From a virus: a stretch of DNA of 58,311 nt. The notes below the pieces were generated by a model. The model did not search any database, was not told the DNA's origin, and saw nothing but the letters and a program-made list of their open reading frames with translations. Both the position numbers and the translations under genes were made by a program. The stretch covers positions 1 to 58,311 of the IMG/VR virus record IMGVR_UViG_3300003937_000059. One strand, 5' to 3'. This document shows positions 1-7,393 of this stretch, piece by piece; position 1 is the first letter of the stretch; every line of letters starts with the position of its first letter.

Positions 1-411
1 AGCCTTCATGACATCATCCCATGTGTAATCATAAGTTTCAAAGAACCATCTAAAGTTTTCTCCCAATGCTTTTACGTTATTACGTGCAGGATTACCGCTT
101 GGTAATCTTTTAGCAGGGAATATTTCTCTATATGAATTAATCTTGTCAACAAAGTTCTTACCCATTAGTTGGATATCTGTTTTCTTTTTGGCCTTTATAA
201 AATAATTATCTAGTCTAATACAGAACATTCTTGCTTCTGGAGACATTGTATATGTACCATTCTCTTTTACTATCAAACCTAAATCAACAAGAGCTTTTTT
301 ATCTGACTCTTCTATTGACGCTAAGCCAACTTTTTGTTTCATTGAAAATAGTATAAGTGCTTGATTGGGTGTTAGCTTTTGAGCTAATATCTTTTGGAAT
401 AGTTCCCACAT
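1..411 (-). CDS. Hypothetical protein, C-terminus off the left edge
   Basis: Reading leftward from an ATG at 409-411, the frame stays open for 137 codons to the window edge, so the C-terminal part is missing. A stop lies just upstream of the ATG, which fixes this as the longest start; an internal Met at 340-342 is an alternative. The visible part is soluble, mixed-charge and without signal peptide or membrane segment. It begins MWELFQKILAQKLTPNQALI. It lies just downstream of the uracil-DNA glycosylase on the same strand, suggesting one replication/repair unit. I do not recognise the family. Confidence 0.65.
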   Translation of the reverse strand, partial: MWELFQKILAQKLTPNQALILFSMKQKVGLASIEESDKKALVDLGLIVKENGTYTMSPEARMFCIRLDNYFIKAKKKTDIQLMGKNFVDKINSYREIFPAKRLPSGNPARNNVKALGENFRWFFETYDYTWDDVMKA

Positions 412-448
412 ATGTGCTTGGTTTTAAAGGTTATAAAGATACAAAATT

Positions 449-1168
449 CTACCATTCTATCCTATCTTTTTCAAGGTATTCTAGCTTTTCATTTACTAAA
501 TTAAATACATCCTTACAGTCCCATTCACCACCTCTATATGCAGCTGATGCTGGGTGACTTACATAAATCTTTCTAACGTTATCCAACCACGGAGACCATG
601 CTTCTGCTTTCTTACCAAGTAATACAAATATTAGATCTTGGTTATGTCTATTTAGATTATCAAATAGATATTCAGTAAATGATTTCCATATTGCATAATG
701 AGATCCTATTTTGTTTACTTCACATGTAAATGCTGTATTAATTAATAATACACCCTGGTTAGCCCAACGTCTTAGATCACATTCTTCTGGTGTATACATA
801 ACTCTACCTGTGTCAGTGTAATTACCAATAGTTTGCTTTAGTATATATTGTAAAGACTTTTCTGCTTTACCTTTTTTACTACAGCTAAATGCTATACCAT
901 CCGCAACTCCTAACTGTGGGTATGGATCTTGGCCTACCATTACAACTTTTACTTTATCATATGGACACTCATAGAATGCATTGAATATGTCTTTGAACTT
1001 TGGTGTAAATCTTCTACCTGCATTTACATTATTTACAAGCTCATTTACTATATGATCAAAGCTAAGACCATTTATATATGGAGATAGCATTGTATCCCAA
1101 CCGCTTTCTATTAATTTTTTATTTAAATTTTCTCTAAGATTTATTATGTCTACTTGAACTTTTTCCAT
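449..1168 (-). CDS. ung: Uracil-DNA glycosylase (family 1, UNG-like)
   Basis: A 239-residue protein of the usual length for family-1 UDG, which removes uracil from DNA to start base-excision repair. Motif A is seen as GQDPYP (residues 79-84, catalytic Asp81), followed by the uracil-pocket GIAFS (Phe94). LLINT carries the uracil-binding Asn144. The leucine-loop motif is HPASAA (205-210), with the catalytic-type His205. Two differences from the classical enzyme are visible: motif A usually reads GQDPYH, and the loop HPSPLS. Crass-like phages often carry this gene. It may guard phage DNA or act in nucleotide metabolism; which of these is inference. It is divergent from the gene at 1204, with a very short spacer. 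Confidence 0.92.
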   Translation of the reverse strand: MEKVQVDIINLRENLNKKLIESGWDTMLSPYINGLSFDHIVNELVNNVNAGRRFTPKFKDIFNAFYECPYDKVKVVMVGQDPYPQLGVADGIAFSCSKKGKAEKSLQYILKQTIGNYTDTGRVMYTPEECDLRRWANQGVLLINTAFTCEVNKIGSHYAIWKSFTEYLFDNLNRHNQDLIFVLLGKKAEAWSPWLDNVRKIYVSHPASAAYRGGEWDCKDVFNLVNEKLEYLEKDRIEW

Positions 1169-1203
1169 AAATTATATTATATTTGTATTCTAAATTAATT
1201 AAT
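1169..1203. promoter_or_regulatory. Short divergent promoter region
   Basis: Only 35 nt of A/T-rich DNA separate the glycosylase start (leftward) from the preferred start at 1204 (rightward). It contains TTTGTATTCTAA at 1182-1193, a relative of the TTTGTATATTAT motif seen upstream of late genes. Promoters for both directions must overlap here, unless the leftward gene is read from elsewhere. The assignment is positional. Confidence 0.4.
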
Positions 1204-1650
1204 ATGTCTGAATCTTTACAAACTTATTCTACTTATGATCACTCAAAGGTTATTAAAAATATTGAGTGTTCTACTGTTTACATTACTTCACTCCAAAATA
1301 TTATTACAAATGATATTTTAGAAAGTGACTATGCAGATAATATTGCATACACCTTTAAAAAATTTGAAAAGATAGTTGATGTTGCAACCAGAAAAAATAA
1401 TGGTGAAGATGTATCTGAGGATGATATAAAAAATCTTCCTAAGCTTGATCAATTTGAGTCAAGAATATACACTTTGTTTTCTCTACTACAAGAGCTAAAA
1501 TATAAAGCACAGAAACAAGGTCTTGAACAGAAGACTGAAACTTCTGCAACTAAAGATGAACTTAGAGAGGTTGCTGAGATGATGAAGAGAGGAGAAGATA
1601 TAACTGAGAAGTTCAAGGATCTTCAATCTAAATTAAAAGTTGTAAAGTAA
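1204..1650 (+). CDS. Hypothetical helical protein
   Basis: 148 residues from the ATG at 1204. An in-frame ATG at 1183 would add seven residues, but leaves almost no room for a promoter next to the divergent gene. The protein is charged and mostly helical by composition, with Lys/Glu-rich heptad-like stretches in the C-terminal third (about 100-148). No membrane segment or catalytic motif is visible. The stop overlaps the next start (TAATG), so the pair is translationally coupled. These two are the only rightward genes in the left 10 kb. Function unknown. Confidence 0.7.
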   Translation: MSESLQTYSTYDHSKVIKNIECSTVYITSLQNIITNDILESDYADNIAYTFKKFEKIVDVATRKNNGEDVSEDDIKNLPKLDQFESRIYTLFSLLQELKYKAQKQGLEQKTETSATKDELREVAEMMKRGEDITEKFKDLQSKLKVVK

Positions 1651-1790
1651 TGCCTAAGAAAAGAAAACTTAATAGTAAAAATCCTAAGTACTTACCTAAA
1701 GATGCTATTAAAGAACCTGCTGTATTAGAAAAGAGATTAATTAATCCTAAAGCAAAGCATAAAGCTTATGCTGTTTTCTTATCATCTTAA
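1650..1790 (+). CDS. Small basic protein, 46 aa
   Basis: The ATG at 1650-1652 overlaps the preceding stop by one base and opens a 46-residue frame ending at 1788-1790. The product begins MPKKRKLNSKNPKYLPKDAI and is strongly Lys/Arg-rich, with several Pro, suggesting a nucleic-acid or protein contact rather than an enzyme. The coupling with the upstream gene and the codon usage support it as a real gene. Its last nine bases overlap the end of the converging leftward gene at 1782. Function unknown. Confidence 0.6.
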   Translation: MPKKRKLNSKNPKYLPKDAIKEPAVLEKRLINPKAKHKAYAVFLSS

Positions 1791-2165
1791 CTGCATACCA
1801 CCAAAATCTCCTATTTCCATAGCAGCTTGTATAGCCAAGTTTAGTTCTTCTTTATCACATTTAGCAAAGGACTTACAGTATTCTACATTGTTTCTCATAA
1901 AACATAAACCCGCTCTACGCTTGACTTGTAGTTTAACCTCTTCAAATGTATGACCTATTTCATTTGCTATCTCTCTAATCATAGCATGTATCCTTGCTAG
2001 CTGCGGGTTACTACCTTTACCATCATTGACACCAATAAATATATCCAACCTTACACTCTCAGGCTGATCTTTTAAAAAGTTTTTAAATTTAATTTCATAT
2101 GCTTTTATAGGGAAATGTAATTCCCCATCTTTTACACGTGCTTCTACAAACAATTGATCCTTCAT
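1782..2165 (-). CDS. Possible NinB/Orf-like recombination protein
   Basis: 127 residues, starting at the ATG at 2163-2165, which overlaps the previous stop as ATGA; the longer frame to 2225 would overlap the upstream gene by 64 nt and is rejected. The middle reads NPQLARIHAMIREIANEIGH followed by a vK..vK pattern. This recalls the Q-N-x-x-x-H-A-M-L-x-x-I-A segment of lambda NinB (Orf), a recombination mediator that binds single-stranded DNA. The resemblance is short and made by eye, so the function is tentative. It closes the leftward early block and converges on the gene at 1650. A Cys-rich stretch lies near residue 90. Confidence 0.5.
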   Translation of the reverse strand: MKDQLFVEARVKDGELHFPIKAYEIKFKNFLKDQPESVRLDIFIGVNDGKGSNPQLARIHAMIREIANEIGHTFEEVKLQVKRRAGLCFMRNNVEYCKSFAKCDKEELNLAIQAAMEIGDFGGMQLR

Positions 2166-2347
2166 ACAAGTTGACTTAACATTATTAATATTCCCATTAG
2201 GATTATACAAATCATTACAGTCCAAGCAGCAAATTTCTCTGTTGCTTCTACTCTGTGTCTGGATCTACCTTGTCTATACTTAATATCTTCTTCTGTCATT
2301 TCTGGTTTCTTAAGATATTCTTTACCGTTATTTGCAAAATGTTTCAT
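2162..2347 (-). CDS. Small single-pass membrane protein
   Basis: 61 residues: a charged, basic N-terminal half (about 1-38) and one strongly hydrophobic C-terminal segment (about 40-60, AAWTVMICIILMGILIMLSQ), so a tail-anchored inner-membrane peptide is likely. The stop is shared with the next start by an ATGA overlap at 2162-2165. Two bases separate it from the secreted double-psi barrel protein upstream, and a membrane peptide next to a cell-wall protein could point to a host-envelope role. That is inference from context; the family is not recognised. Confidence 0.65.
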   Translation of the reverse strand: MKHFANNGKEYLKKPEMTEEDIKYRQGRSRHRVEATEKFAAWTVMICIILMGILIMLSQLV

Positions 2348-2349
2348 AA

Positions 2350-2700
2350 TTATTTATCTAAATATATTGTTACGTTATCCCACTTACCACCTTTCATAGA
2401 TTCATTAACTAAGAAATCTATTCTGTGTGTCCATCTTTTATTCATTCTATCTTGTACTATCCAATAGCCATCCATTGGACCTGCATTCTCTACACATACA
2501 CGTGTACCAAATGTATAACCCAAAGCTTCTAAGTCTCTAGATACTGCTATCCATCTATGTCCACCAGGATTATCTTTATCTATAACTTTATTAGATGCTG
2601 TAATAAATGGTGTGCTGTCTGTCTGACCAGGAACTGCATGATATATAGTGGCTGTAACTGAAATTTTTAAACCTATTAGTATTGTTAGTATTGTTTTCAT
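2350..2700 (-). CDS. Secreted 3D/double-psi beta-barrel protein
   Basis: 116 residues with an N-terminal hydrophobic segment (about 1-18) that looks like a signal peptide. The rest fits the 3D domain (double-psi beta-barrel of the MltA/RlpA superfamily): a TDSTPFITAS block near residue 28, a G-x-x-V-x-V strand, then QDRMNKRWTHRIDFLV near 83-98 with the paired Asp residues that give the 3D family its name. These proteins act on peptidoglycan, some as lytic transglycosylases. Here it would act in the periplasm, possibly in wall remodelling or lysis. The catalytic activity cannot be confirmed by eye. Confidence 0.72.
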   Translation of the reverse strand: MKTILTILIGLKISVTATIYHAVPGQTDSTPFITASNKVIDKDNPGGHRWIAVSRDLEALGYTFGTRVCVENAGPMDGYWIVQDRMNKRWTHRIDFLVNESMKGGKWDNVTIYLDK

Positions 2701-2717
2701 ATCTTATTGTAGTGTAC

Positions 2718-2776
2718 TACGGACTGAGTAATAGTATTAACTGTTCTGGCAAAATTGCCTTTATACCCAGTCCGTA
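2718..2776 (-). ncRNA. Branched stem structure in an intergenic gap
   Basis: The 84-nt gap between two leftward genes holds a perfect 9-bp outer stem, TACGGACTG (2718-2726) with CAGTCCGTA (2768-2776). Inside are a perfect 5-bp hairpin GGCAA-AA-TTGCC (2748-2759) and a weaker hairpin near 2728-2742. The leftward strand reads it just ahead of the secreted barrel gene. No T-run follows the stem, so it is not a plain terminator. A structured leader, RNA processing site or small RNA are options. Confidence 0.45.
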
Positions 2777-2784
2777 ATAACCTG

Positions 2785-3045
2785 TTATTCTTCTATTGAT
2801 TCTAGTATCTCTTCTTCTACAAGTTCTAAGTCCAAGTACTCTTCTTCAATTAAATCTTTCACATCTACATGTACAAGGTGTCCTCTTCTATCTTTCAATG
2901 CAACCCATACGTTAGTTATTGTTACTAATGATGGTGATCCGGGATAACCACTACCATCTGCGTAGTAGTCAATAGCCCTTTCTCCTTTGGTATAGTCATA
3001 TTCCATATCAAGTACTTTACCATTATGATCATATGTATACTCCAT
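2785..3045 (-). CDS. Hypothetical acidic protein
   Basis: 86 residues, beginning with a Tyr/Asp-rich segment and ending in a Glu-rich helix (about 66-86). The middle (TITNVWVALKDRRGHLVHVD) looks like beta strands of a small domain. No catalytic motif or membrane segment is seen. Its ATG overlaps the stop of the zinc-ribbon gene by one base, so it is translationally coupled to the gene before it. The acidic tail could mimic DNA or bind a basic partner, but this is only a compositional remark. Family not recognised. Confidence 0.65.
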   Translation of the reverse strand: MEYTYDHNGKVLDMEYDYTKGERAIDYYADGSGYPGSPSLVTITNVWVALKDRRGHLVHVDVKDLIEEEYLDLELVEEEILESIEE

Positions 3046-3359
3046 TACTTAAATCTTAGAGTATTTTTATCTACAATAACAAACTCTTGGCCACAATCTA
3101 GACATTCTACTTCTGTCTCATTATTTATTGTGCTATGTAGCCTTGAATGTGCAAAACAATTAGGACACACATATTTTATACCAACTTCTATATCATTATA
3201 ACTTGGCTTTCTAAATTTATTAGGGTCACGTTTACTACGTTCATCATCACTGATCCACTCTTCCACGCTAACACGTGCCATGTCTTGTATATATGCATCA
3301 TGGCTACCTTGGTACTTCTCTTCCATCTGGGCCATAAATATTTCTTTCATTCTTCCCAT
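3045..3359 (-). CDS. Zinc-ribbon protein
   Basis: 104 residues. The C-terminal half carries two knuckles, CPNC (about 66-69) and CLDC (about 88-91), spaced as in a zinc ribbon, with beta-rich sequence between. The N-terminal half is helical and charged (YIQDMARVSVEEWISDDERS). A single zinc ribbon in a phage early block suggests DNA or RNA binding, or an adaptor for a polymerase or nuclease. It lies two bases after the helicase stop and overlaps the next start. Family not recognised. Confidence 0.72.
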   Translation of the reverse strand: MGRMKEIFMAQMEEKYQGSHDAYIQDMARVSVEEWISDDERSKRDPNKFRKPSYNDIEVGIKYVCPNCFAHSRLHSTINNETEVECLDCGQEFVIVDKNTLRFK

Positions 3360-3361
3360 AT

Positions 3362-4462
3362 CTATTTATTTAAAGGATTATATAATTTAATTTTATTCTC
3401 ATCAAACGACTTTAATGCTGATTCCACCCATCTTTCATCTTGTGTACCTTTGTAACACAGTATATGACAAGTTGCTGTCTCAGTAGGATTAAGTCTTAGT
3501 AATCTACCTATCCTTTGAGCAGTCTTTTTTTCATTGCCATACGCATGCATTATAACACCTTGCTTTAAATTAGGTATTGATACTCCTTCACTCAATTGTA
3601 ATACACATGATAGTTTACTTATCCTGCCATCAGAGAACAATTCTAAATTATCCTCTGACTTTGGATTCTTTGAATGATAACTATGTTTACATATTCTGTC
3701 TGCTTGTGCTTGAGTATTAGCAAAGACAATACATTTACTATCAATGTTTTTAATCATACTCTTTACATAGCTCTCTTTACTTGTATAATCCATCAAAGCT
3801 CTCATTCTCATTATCCTTGCAAACTGAATTTGCTTTTGAGTTTGAGCATCTGCTAATCTAGATGTTACATAGTTATAATCTTTATATTCTGATGTCCACC
3901 AGTGTCCACCATTCTTATTTTTCTTTTTAAGTGCTGGTAACTTGGACAGTTCTAATTGATGTACAATTATCTTGTAATCATTTAATATTTTTGAATCAGT
4001 AGCTTTGTCTACATCAAAACTATATCTAATAGGACAGTACTTCTGTACTAATTTACCCTTATCTGACTGCTTATTTCTTGGTGGTGTACCTGTTAGTCCT
4101 AATATCTTACCTTGAAACTGTGATAAGAATACTTCATGGCCTGGTAATATAGAGTGACACTCATCTAGATAAACTATATCATAATCATTTGGATTATGTT
4201 TCTTGAGTGATAAATAAGTAGTAAATGTAATATGATCTTCTAAGGTATTGTTATTCATATTATCTAATTCATCATACCAAGACTTCATTACTGAGGTTTT
4301 TGGTATTACTACTAAAACATTTATAAATGGATTAAAATTCTTTAATAAATGATTAATTGCAATTCTAGTTTTACCAACACCCATTGATATCCCTAGACCA
4401 CATCTTTTATGTTGCATTGCTATTGCTAATGCATCTGCTTGGACTATATCTCTACTATTCAT
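3362..4462 (-). CDS. SF2 DNA/RNA helicase (DExH type)
   Basis: 366 residues with the full superfamily-2 helicase core: Walker A as GISMGVGKT (24-32), motif Ia around VVIPKT, Walker B as DECH (100-103), motif III as TGTPP (124-128), motif IV near CIVFANT, and motif VI as QRIGRLLR with arginine fingers near the C-terminus. It is short for the family, with little beyond the two RecA folds. It is expected to remodel DNA or RNA using ATP during replication, recombination or transcription. The start overlaps the stop of the small membrane peptide upstream (ATGA). Confidence 0.92.
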   Translation of the reverse strand: MNSRDIVQADALAIAMQHKRCGLGISMGVGKTRIAINHLLKNFNPFINVLVVIPKTSVMKSWYDELDNMNNNTLEDHITFTTYLSLKKHNPNDYDIVYLDECHSILPGHEVFLSQFQGKILGLTGTPPRNKQSDKGKLVQKYCPIRYSFDVDKATDSKILNDYKIIVHQLELSKLPALKKKNKNGGHWWTSEYKDYNYVTSRLADAQTQKQIQFARIMRMRALMDYTSKESYVKSMIKNIDSKCIVFANTQAQADRICKHSYHSKNPKSEDNLELFSDGRISKLSCVLQLSEGVSIPNLKQGVIMHAYGNEKKTAQRIGRLLRLNPTETATCHILCYKGTQDERWVESALKSFDENKIKLYNPLNK

Positions 4463-4554
4463 AATATAACTTTTAATATATTAGACCATATTAGGTATGT
4501 GATTAATAATATTAGTAACCATACCCACGGTTTAATATTGAAATTCTTTTTCAT
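4459..4554 (-). CDS. Tiny single-pass membrane peptide, 31 aa
   Basis: A 31-codon leftward frame from an ATG at 4552-4554 fills the gap between the HNH gene and the helicase and ends in an ATGA overlap with the helicase start. It starts MKKNFNIKPWVWLLILLITY and is a short basic N-terminus followed by one hydrophobic helix. The tight spacing on both sides and the coupling support it as a gene. Small phage peptides of this kind often modify host membrane functions, but no specific role can be given. Confidence 0.55.
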   Translation of the reverse strand: MKKNFNIKPWVWLLILLITYLIWSNILKVIL

Positions 4555-4559
4555 ATTGT

Positions 4560-4832
4560 TTATTTAGATCTTGGTATTGAGTAACCTAATTCAATTGCTT
4601 CTGCAGGATGTTCTTCTATCCACATATGGCAATTTCTACAAACAGGTAGCCACGTGTTTACATCTAAATGATGTAAACCACGGCCCTGTTTATGATGGAC
4701 ATCTGTTGCGTGTAAACTACACTTGTGTATCTTAGCATGACATACTGGATGATCCATTAAATACTTCCTACGCAATTTTGCATATGAAGCATTAGTCTTT
4801 GACATTTTCTTAGAGTATTTCTTAATTGCCAT
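4560..4832 (-). CDS. HNH endonuclease
   Basis: 90 residues of a compact HNH nuclease. A basic N-terminus is followed by a CHAKIHKC zinc knuckle (about 31-38), the catalytic DVHHKQGRG segment (about 44-52), an asparagine in LDVNTWLPV, and the second knuckle CRNCH, with a closing His in the same helix. HNH proteins cut or nick DNA using one metal ion. In this early block it could be a free-standing homing enzyme, a recombination nuclease or a packaging-linked nicker. It overlaps the upstream gene by 11 nt, arguing for a fixed operon member over a recent insertion. Confidence 0.88.
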   Translation of the reverse strand: MAIKKYSKKMSKTNASYAKLRRKYLMDHPVCHAKIHKCSLHATDVHHKQGRGLHHLDVNTWLPVCRNCHMWIEEHPAEAIELGYSIPRSK

Positions 4833-5349
4833 TTGATTTTATAGTAAAGTAATTCCTTGGTAATAGACCTAGTGACATAAACTTTAGTATAACATCTTCA
4901 TAGTTAATACCTAACTCTTTGAAAGTCATAGTGTTAGTGTAATCATCTAACACTTCTTCTGGTGGAAATGAAGCTATGTATTGAGCCAATGAAGAATGCT
5001 TAAAAGTTGTACTAAGATAATGATTTATTTTCTTATTACAAAGCATTTGCTTCCATGCATTGAGCTCTTTCTGTGCTCTTTTCCATACCCTTGTTATTCT
5101 ACGTTTCTTGTCCCAATGAAGTTTTCTAACTTCTTCAGGTTTATAAACCTTTAATCCATGTAGTACACGTTTAAATAAAAAATGTTGATAAGGATTAAGT
5201 TTAGAATATTGAAATGAATTGATGATTGATGGTGGGTGTAATTGATATTCATCATATAGACCCAAATATTGGTAGCGTTCTACACGCTTACTAAGCTTGG
5301 ATTCAGCCTCACTTAGTTTTAGTTGTTGTAGTTGTTCCTGTGATAGCAT
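4822..5349 (-). CDS. Hypothetical protein
   Basis: 175 residues, soluble. The N-terminus is a Gln/Leu-rich helix (about 1-25), the middle (about 80-110) is Lys/Arg- and Trp-rich (KLHWDKKRRITRVWKRAQKE), suggestive of nucleic-acid contact, and the C-terminus is mixed. It overlaps the HNH gene by 11 nt, so the two are probably used together, and a structured gap at 5393-5448 lies just upstream. No family is recognised. Confidence 0.7.
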   Translation of the reverse strand: MLSQEQLQQLKLSEAESKLSKRVERYQYLGLYDEYQLHPPSIINSFQYSKLNPYQHFLFKRVLHGLKVYKPEEVRKLHWDKKRRITRVWKRAQKELNAWKQMLCNKKINHYLSTTFKHSSLAQYIASFPPEEVLDDYTNTMTFKELGINYEDVILKFMSLGLLPRNYFTIKSNGN

Positions 5350-5392
5350 ACTTGTTTAGGTTTTAGTTATAGATTATGTTAAGTAATATAAA

Positions 5393-5448
5393 ATTAGCTC
5401 AGCCTGGTAGGTAATGAATTACCGTACACCCCAGGATTCTGAGCTAAT
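5393..5448 (-). ncRNA. Nested three-part stem structure
   Basis: A perfect 10-bp outer stem, ATTAGCTCAG (5393-5402) with CTGAGCTAAT (5439-5448), encloses a perfect 5-bp stem CCTGG (5403-5407) with CCAGG (5431-5435), which encloses a perfect hairpin GGTAAT-GA-ATTACC (5410-5423). It fills the gap between two leftward genes. On the leftward strand the outer stem is followed by a short T stretch, so weak termination is possible, but the nesting is more elaborate than a terminator needs. It resembles a tRNA arm only superficially. Confidence 0.55.
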
Positions 5449-5466
5449 CTTATGATTTATAGTTTA

Positions 5467-6033
5467 TTAAAGAGTAAAATCTTCAACAACTTCTTCTACA
5501 TTATCTGTAACTTCAACCACATCTTCTACTTCATCTACTTTCTCTTCAGATTCTAAACCAAATGCTTCAGCAGGCTTAACTTCTTTGTTAATCTTTGCTG
5601 TTGTAGCAGTTCCATTTGCTAATCTGATTTCTTCTCCGTTATCATGTGCTATCAATACATCTTCAACAGTTGCATCTGAACTATAAGATGTTTTCCTATA
5701 AATAGGTTCTCCATCTACTGAACAAACAACACCCGTTTGACCTGCCATTTTTAAATGTTGGTTAGGGTTTTCATTGTTAAATGGATTTAATTTCTCTGTG
5801 ATAACAATTCTACCTGATAATTTCTCACCGGCAGTCCATTCTAAAGCTTCTAATGCTTCTATTTTACCACCAATAATAGCACTTAATGGTACATAGTCAA
5901 CAAAGCTGTTAGAGTTAATCATAACTCTCTTTTGAGTTACTCTGATAAAGCCAAATTCTGGTTTGTTTTTAGATTGACGGACAACATTACCCATCTCATC
6001 CGCTTCAACGGTTACTTGATTTTTCTTTTGCAT
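5467..6033 (-). CDS. Probable single-stranded-DNA-binding-like protein
   Basis: 188 residues. The first 150 look beta-rich and hydrophilic, including a GRIVITEKLNPF strand and MAGQTGVVCSVDGEPIYRKT. The last 40 are almost wholly acidic with Val and end DFTL. An OB-like body with an acidic tail ending near an aromatic is the layout of bacterial SSB and of T7 gp2.5, which use the tail to recruit replication partners. Position among helicase, HNH and HTH genes fits replication. No OB-fold motif can be proved by eye, so the SSB call is an inference. Confidence 0.5.
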   Translation of the reverse strand: MQKKNQVTVEADEMGNVVRQSKNKPEFGFIRVTQKRVMINSNSFVDYVPLSAIIGGKIEALEALEWTAGEKLSGRIVITEKLNPFNNENPNQHLKMAGQTGVVCSVDGEPIYRKTSYSSDATVEDVLIAHDNGEEIRLANGTATTAKINKEVKPAEAFGLESEEKVDEVEDVVEVTDNVEEVVEDFTL

Positions 6034-6074
6034 TTTTAATAAAATTTAAGTGTGAATAAAATAATTGTTGATGA

Positions 6075-6344
6075 TTAGATATCATCTGAATGGAAATACG
6101 GATCATCTAATTTCTCAAAAGAAGTTACTTCATCCAATGCCGGTTCATTCTCAAGAATCATTTCATTCTCTACAAATGTTGGTACTGAATTGCGTTTATA
6201 ACTACTATTGTAAAATGGATCACCCACTTCCTTTGTATACGCTGAACTTAGACCATTAAGGTCATTATACTCATCATCTGAGAGAGATAAGTACTGTTCA
6301 ACTGAACATTCTATTATACGTCCATTAGGAAGTTGTATTATCAT
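6075..6344 (-). CDS. Hypothetical acidic protein
   Basis: 89 residues, starting MIIQLPNGRIIECSVEQYLS and continuing with Asp/Glu-rich, Tyr-containing sequence to the C-terminus. The first 40 residues could form a small beta-alpha unit; the rest is probably disordered. No catalytic motif, cysteine cluster or membrane segment is seen. It lies 41 nt upstream of the SSB-like gene on the same strand and probably belongs to the same transcript. Family not recognised. Confidence 0.68.
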   Translation of the reverse strand: MIIQLPNGRIIECSVEQYLSLSDDEYNDLNGLSSAYTKEVGDPFYNSSYKRNSVPTFVENEMILENEPALDEVTSFEKLDDPYFHSDDI

Positions 6345-6453
6345 TATCTTAAATTATTATTGTAAAGATAATAATATAACTCTTCCTGTATCAGTATAAT
6401 TAAATGAATTTAGGCTTTATGCCAAATTATATTGCATATATATAGCTAACGTT

Positions 6454-6705
6454 TTAGACTATATGTATCTTTCTACCAACTCTTTTTATGTATTGGTAGT
6501 GTTTTAGCTCTTTAATCCATCTATGTATGCTAGATTGACTTGAGCCAAGGTCATCTGCTAATCTACTTATAGATGGAAAGCAGGTTCTCTCTTTATTAGA
6601 GTAACATGCTAGCAAACTATATAGTGCTTTAGACTGAACAGATAAATTTATATCTGTAATGACCTTATGTGATACTATGCCAAATCTATTTAAAGTCTTG
6701 TGCAT
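6454..6705 (-). CDS. Winged-helix/HTH DNA-binding protein
   Basis: 83 residues matching the HTH_36-type replication/transcription domain. After a short strand (GIVSHKVITD) comes LSVQSKALYSLLACY, then the helix-turn-helix FPSISRLADDLGSSQSSIHRWIKEL (broken here: FPSISRLADDLG, then SSQSSIHRWIKEL), and a basic wing KRVGRKIHIV. Such domains bind DNA in plasmid/phage replication initiators and regulators. It overlaps the upstream gene by 20 nt. With no catalytic domain attached, it is best viewed as a regulator or replication accessory. Confidence 0.8.
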   Translation of the reverse strand: MHKTLNRFGIVSHKVITDINLSVQSKALYSLLACYSNKERTCFPSISRLADDLGSSQSSIHRWIKELKHYQYIKRVGRKIHIV

Positions 6706-6883
6706 GATCTTTTAATAATATAAGCATTGCCATACCTTCATCCTTTTCTTTCTGTAGAACAGGGTCATTTAGGGCATACTTATTATTCATATATTGTGCA
6801 AAGCTATCAGCATAATGTTTTCTTATGCTATTGTAGTTCTTTTGCTCATTTTGAATTAACTGTATAGATAATTTAGGTGCCAT
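6686..6883 (-). CDS. Small hypothetical protein
   Basis: 65 residues, helical and charged, with a Tyr/Asn/Gln-rich first half and a Leu/Met-rich helix near 47-60. No motif is recognised. It overlaps the HTH gene by 20 nt at its end and starts one base after the stop of the gene upstream, so it sits within a tightly packed leftward operon. It may work with the HTH protein; that rests only on position. Confidence 0.6.
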   Translation of the reverse strand: MAPKLSIQLIQNEQKNYNSIRKHYADSFAQYMNNKYALNDPVLQKEKDEGMAMLILLKDHAQDFK

Positions 6884-6884
6884 A

Positions 6885-7373
6885 TTACTTTTCTTTTTTA
6901 AAATACTTAATTGATTTCTTATCTACCTTATGTAAATGCATAGGATTAAAGGTATCTTCTACATATTTTATCTGGTGCTTATCATCATGATATAGTAGAT
7001 TAACTTTTATTCTACTATAAAACGGATTAAACACTGAACTGGTGGACCATGATTCATCATCTACTACTTGACCATATACTTTGCCATCACTTGGTAACAA
7101 ACCCATTTCTTTTAGATAATCAGGTTCATACTCTTGGTTAACATGGAATGATTTAGGTTTTACTATTACATAATCACCTACTTTGACAGGCTTATACTCT
7201 TCTTCTATCATCATAAGATGCACTATACACTCTATGTGGTGTGAGCTTAACTCTCTAAGTAGTATATCTTTTATGTGATCTGCGTTATGAGCATAGTTTA
7301 CATTATCATTATCTATTAATTCCTTGAATATATTATGTATTATTATTTTATGTACTTCATATGTATCTGCCAT
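6885..7373 (-). CDS. Hypothetical protein
   Basis: 162 residues, with a helical N-terminal half containing several His residues, and a beta-rich C-terminal half that includes KVGDYVIVKPKSFHV, reminiscent of a small SH3-like barrel strand pair. No catalytic motif is evident. It is the first gene after a 224-nt gap filled with structured DNA and repeats (7374-7597), so it probably heads a leftward transcript with a structured leader. Function unknown. Confidence 0.68.
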   Translation of the reverse strand: MADTYEVHKIIIHNIFKELIDNDNVNYAHNADHIKDILLRELSSHHIECIVHLMMIEEEYKPVKVGDYVIVKPKSFHVNQEYEPDYLKEMGLLPSDGKVYGQVVDDESWSTSSVFNPFYSRIKVNLLYHDDKHQIKYVEDTFNPMHLHKVDKKSIKYFKKEK

Positions 7374-7393
7374 ATTCTTTTATTTTTTATATA

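Noticed and set aside
2166-2225. Longer N-terminus for the gene ending at 1782
   Set aside because: It would overlap the upstream membrane-protein gene by 64 nt; the ATG at 2163-2165 gives an ATGA overlap, as elsewhere in this block.
3147-3455. 102-codon rightward frame opposite the zinc-ribbon and helicase genes
   Set aside because: Antisense of two well-supported genes; Ser/His/Phe-rich composition typical of a shadow.
5393-5448. tRNA in the nested stem structure
   Set aside because: The text AGCTCAGCCTGGTAG resembles a D-arm, but the element is 56 nt and folds into nested stems without cloverleaf arms or T-loop.
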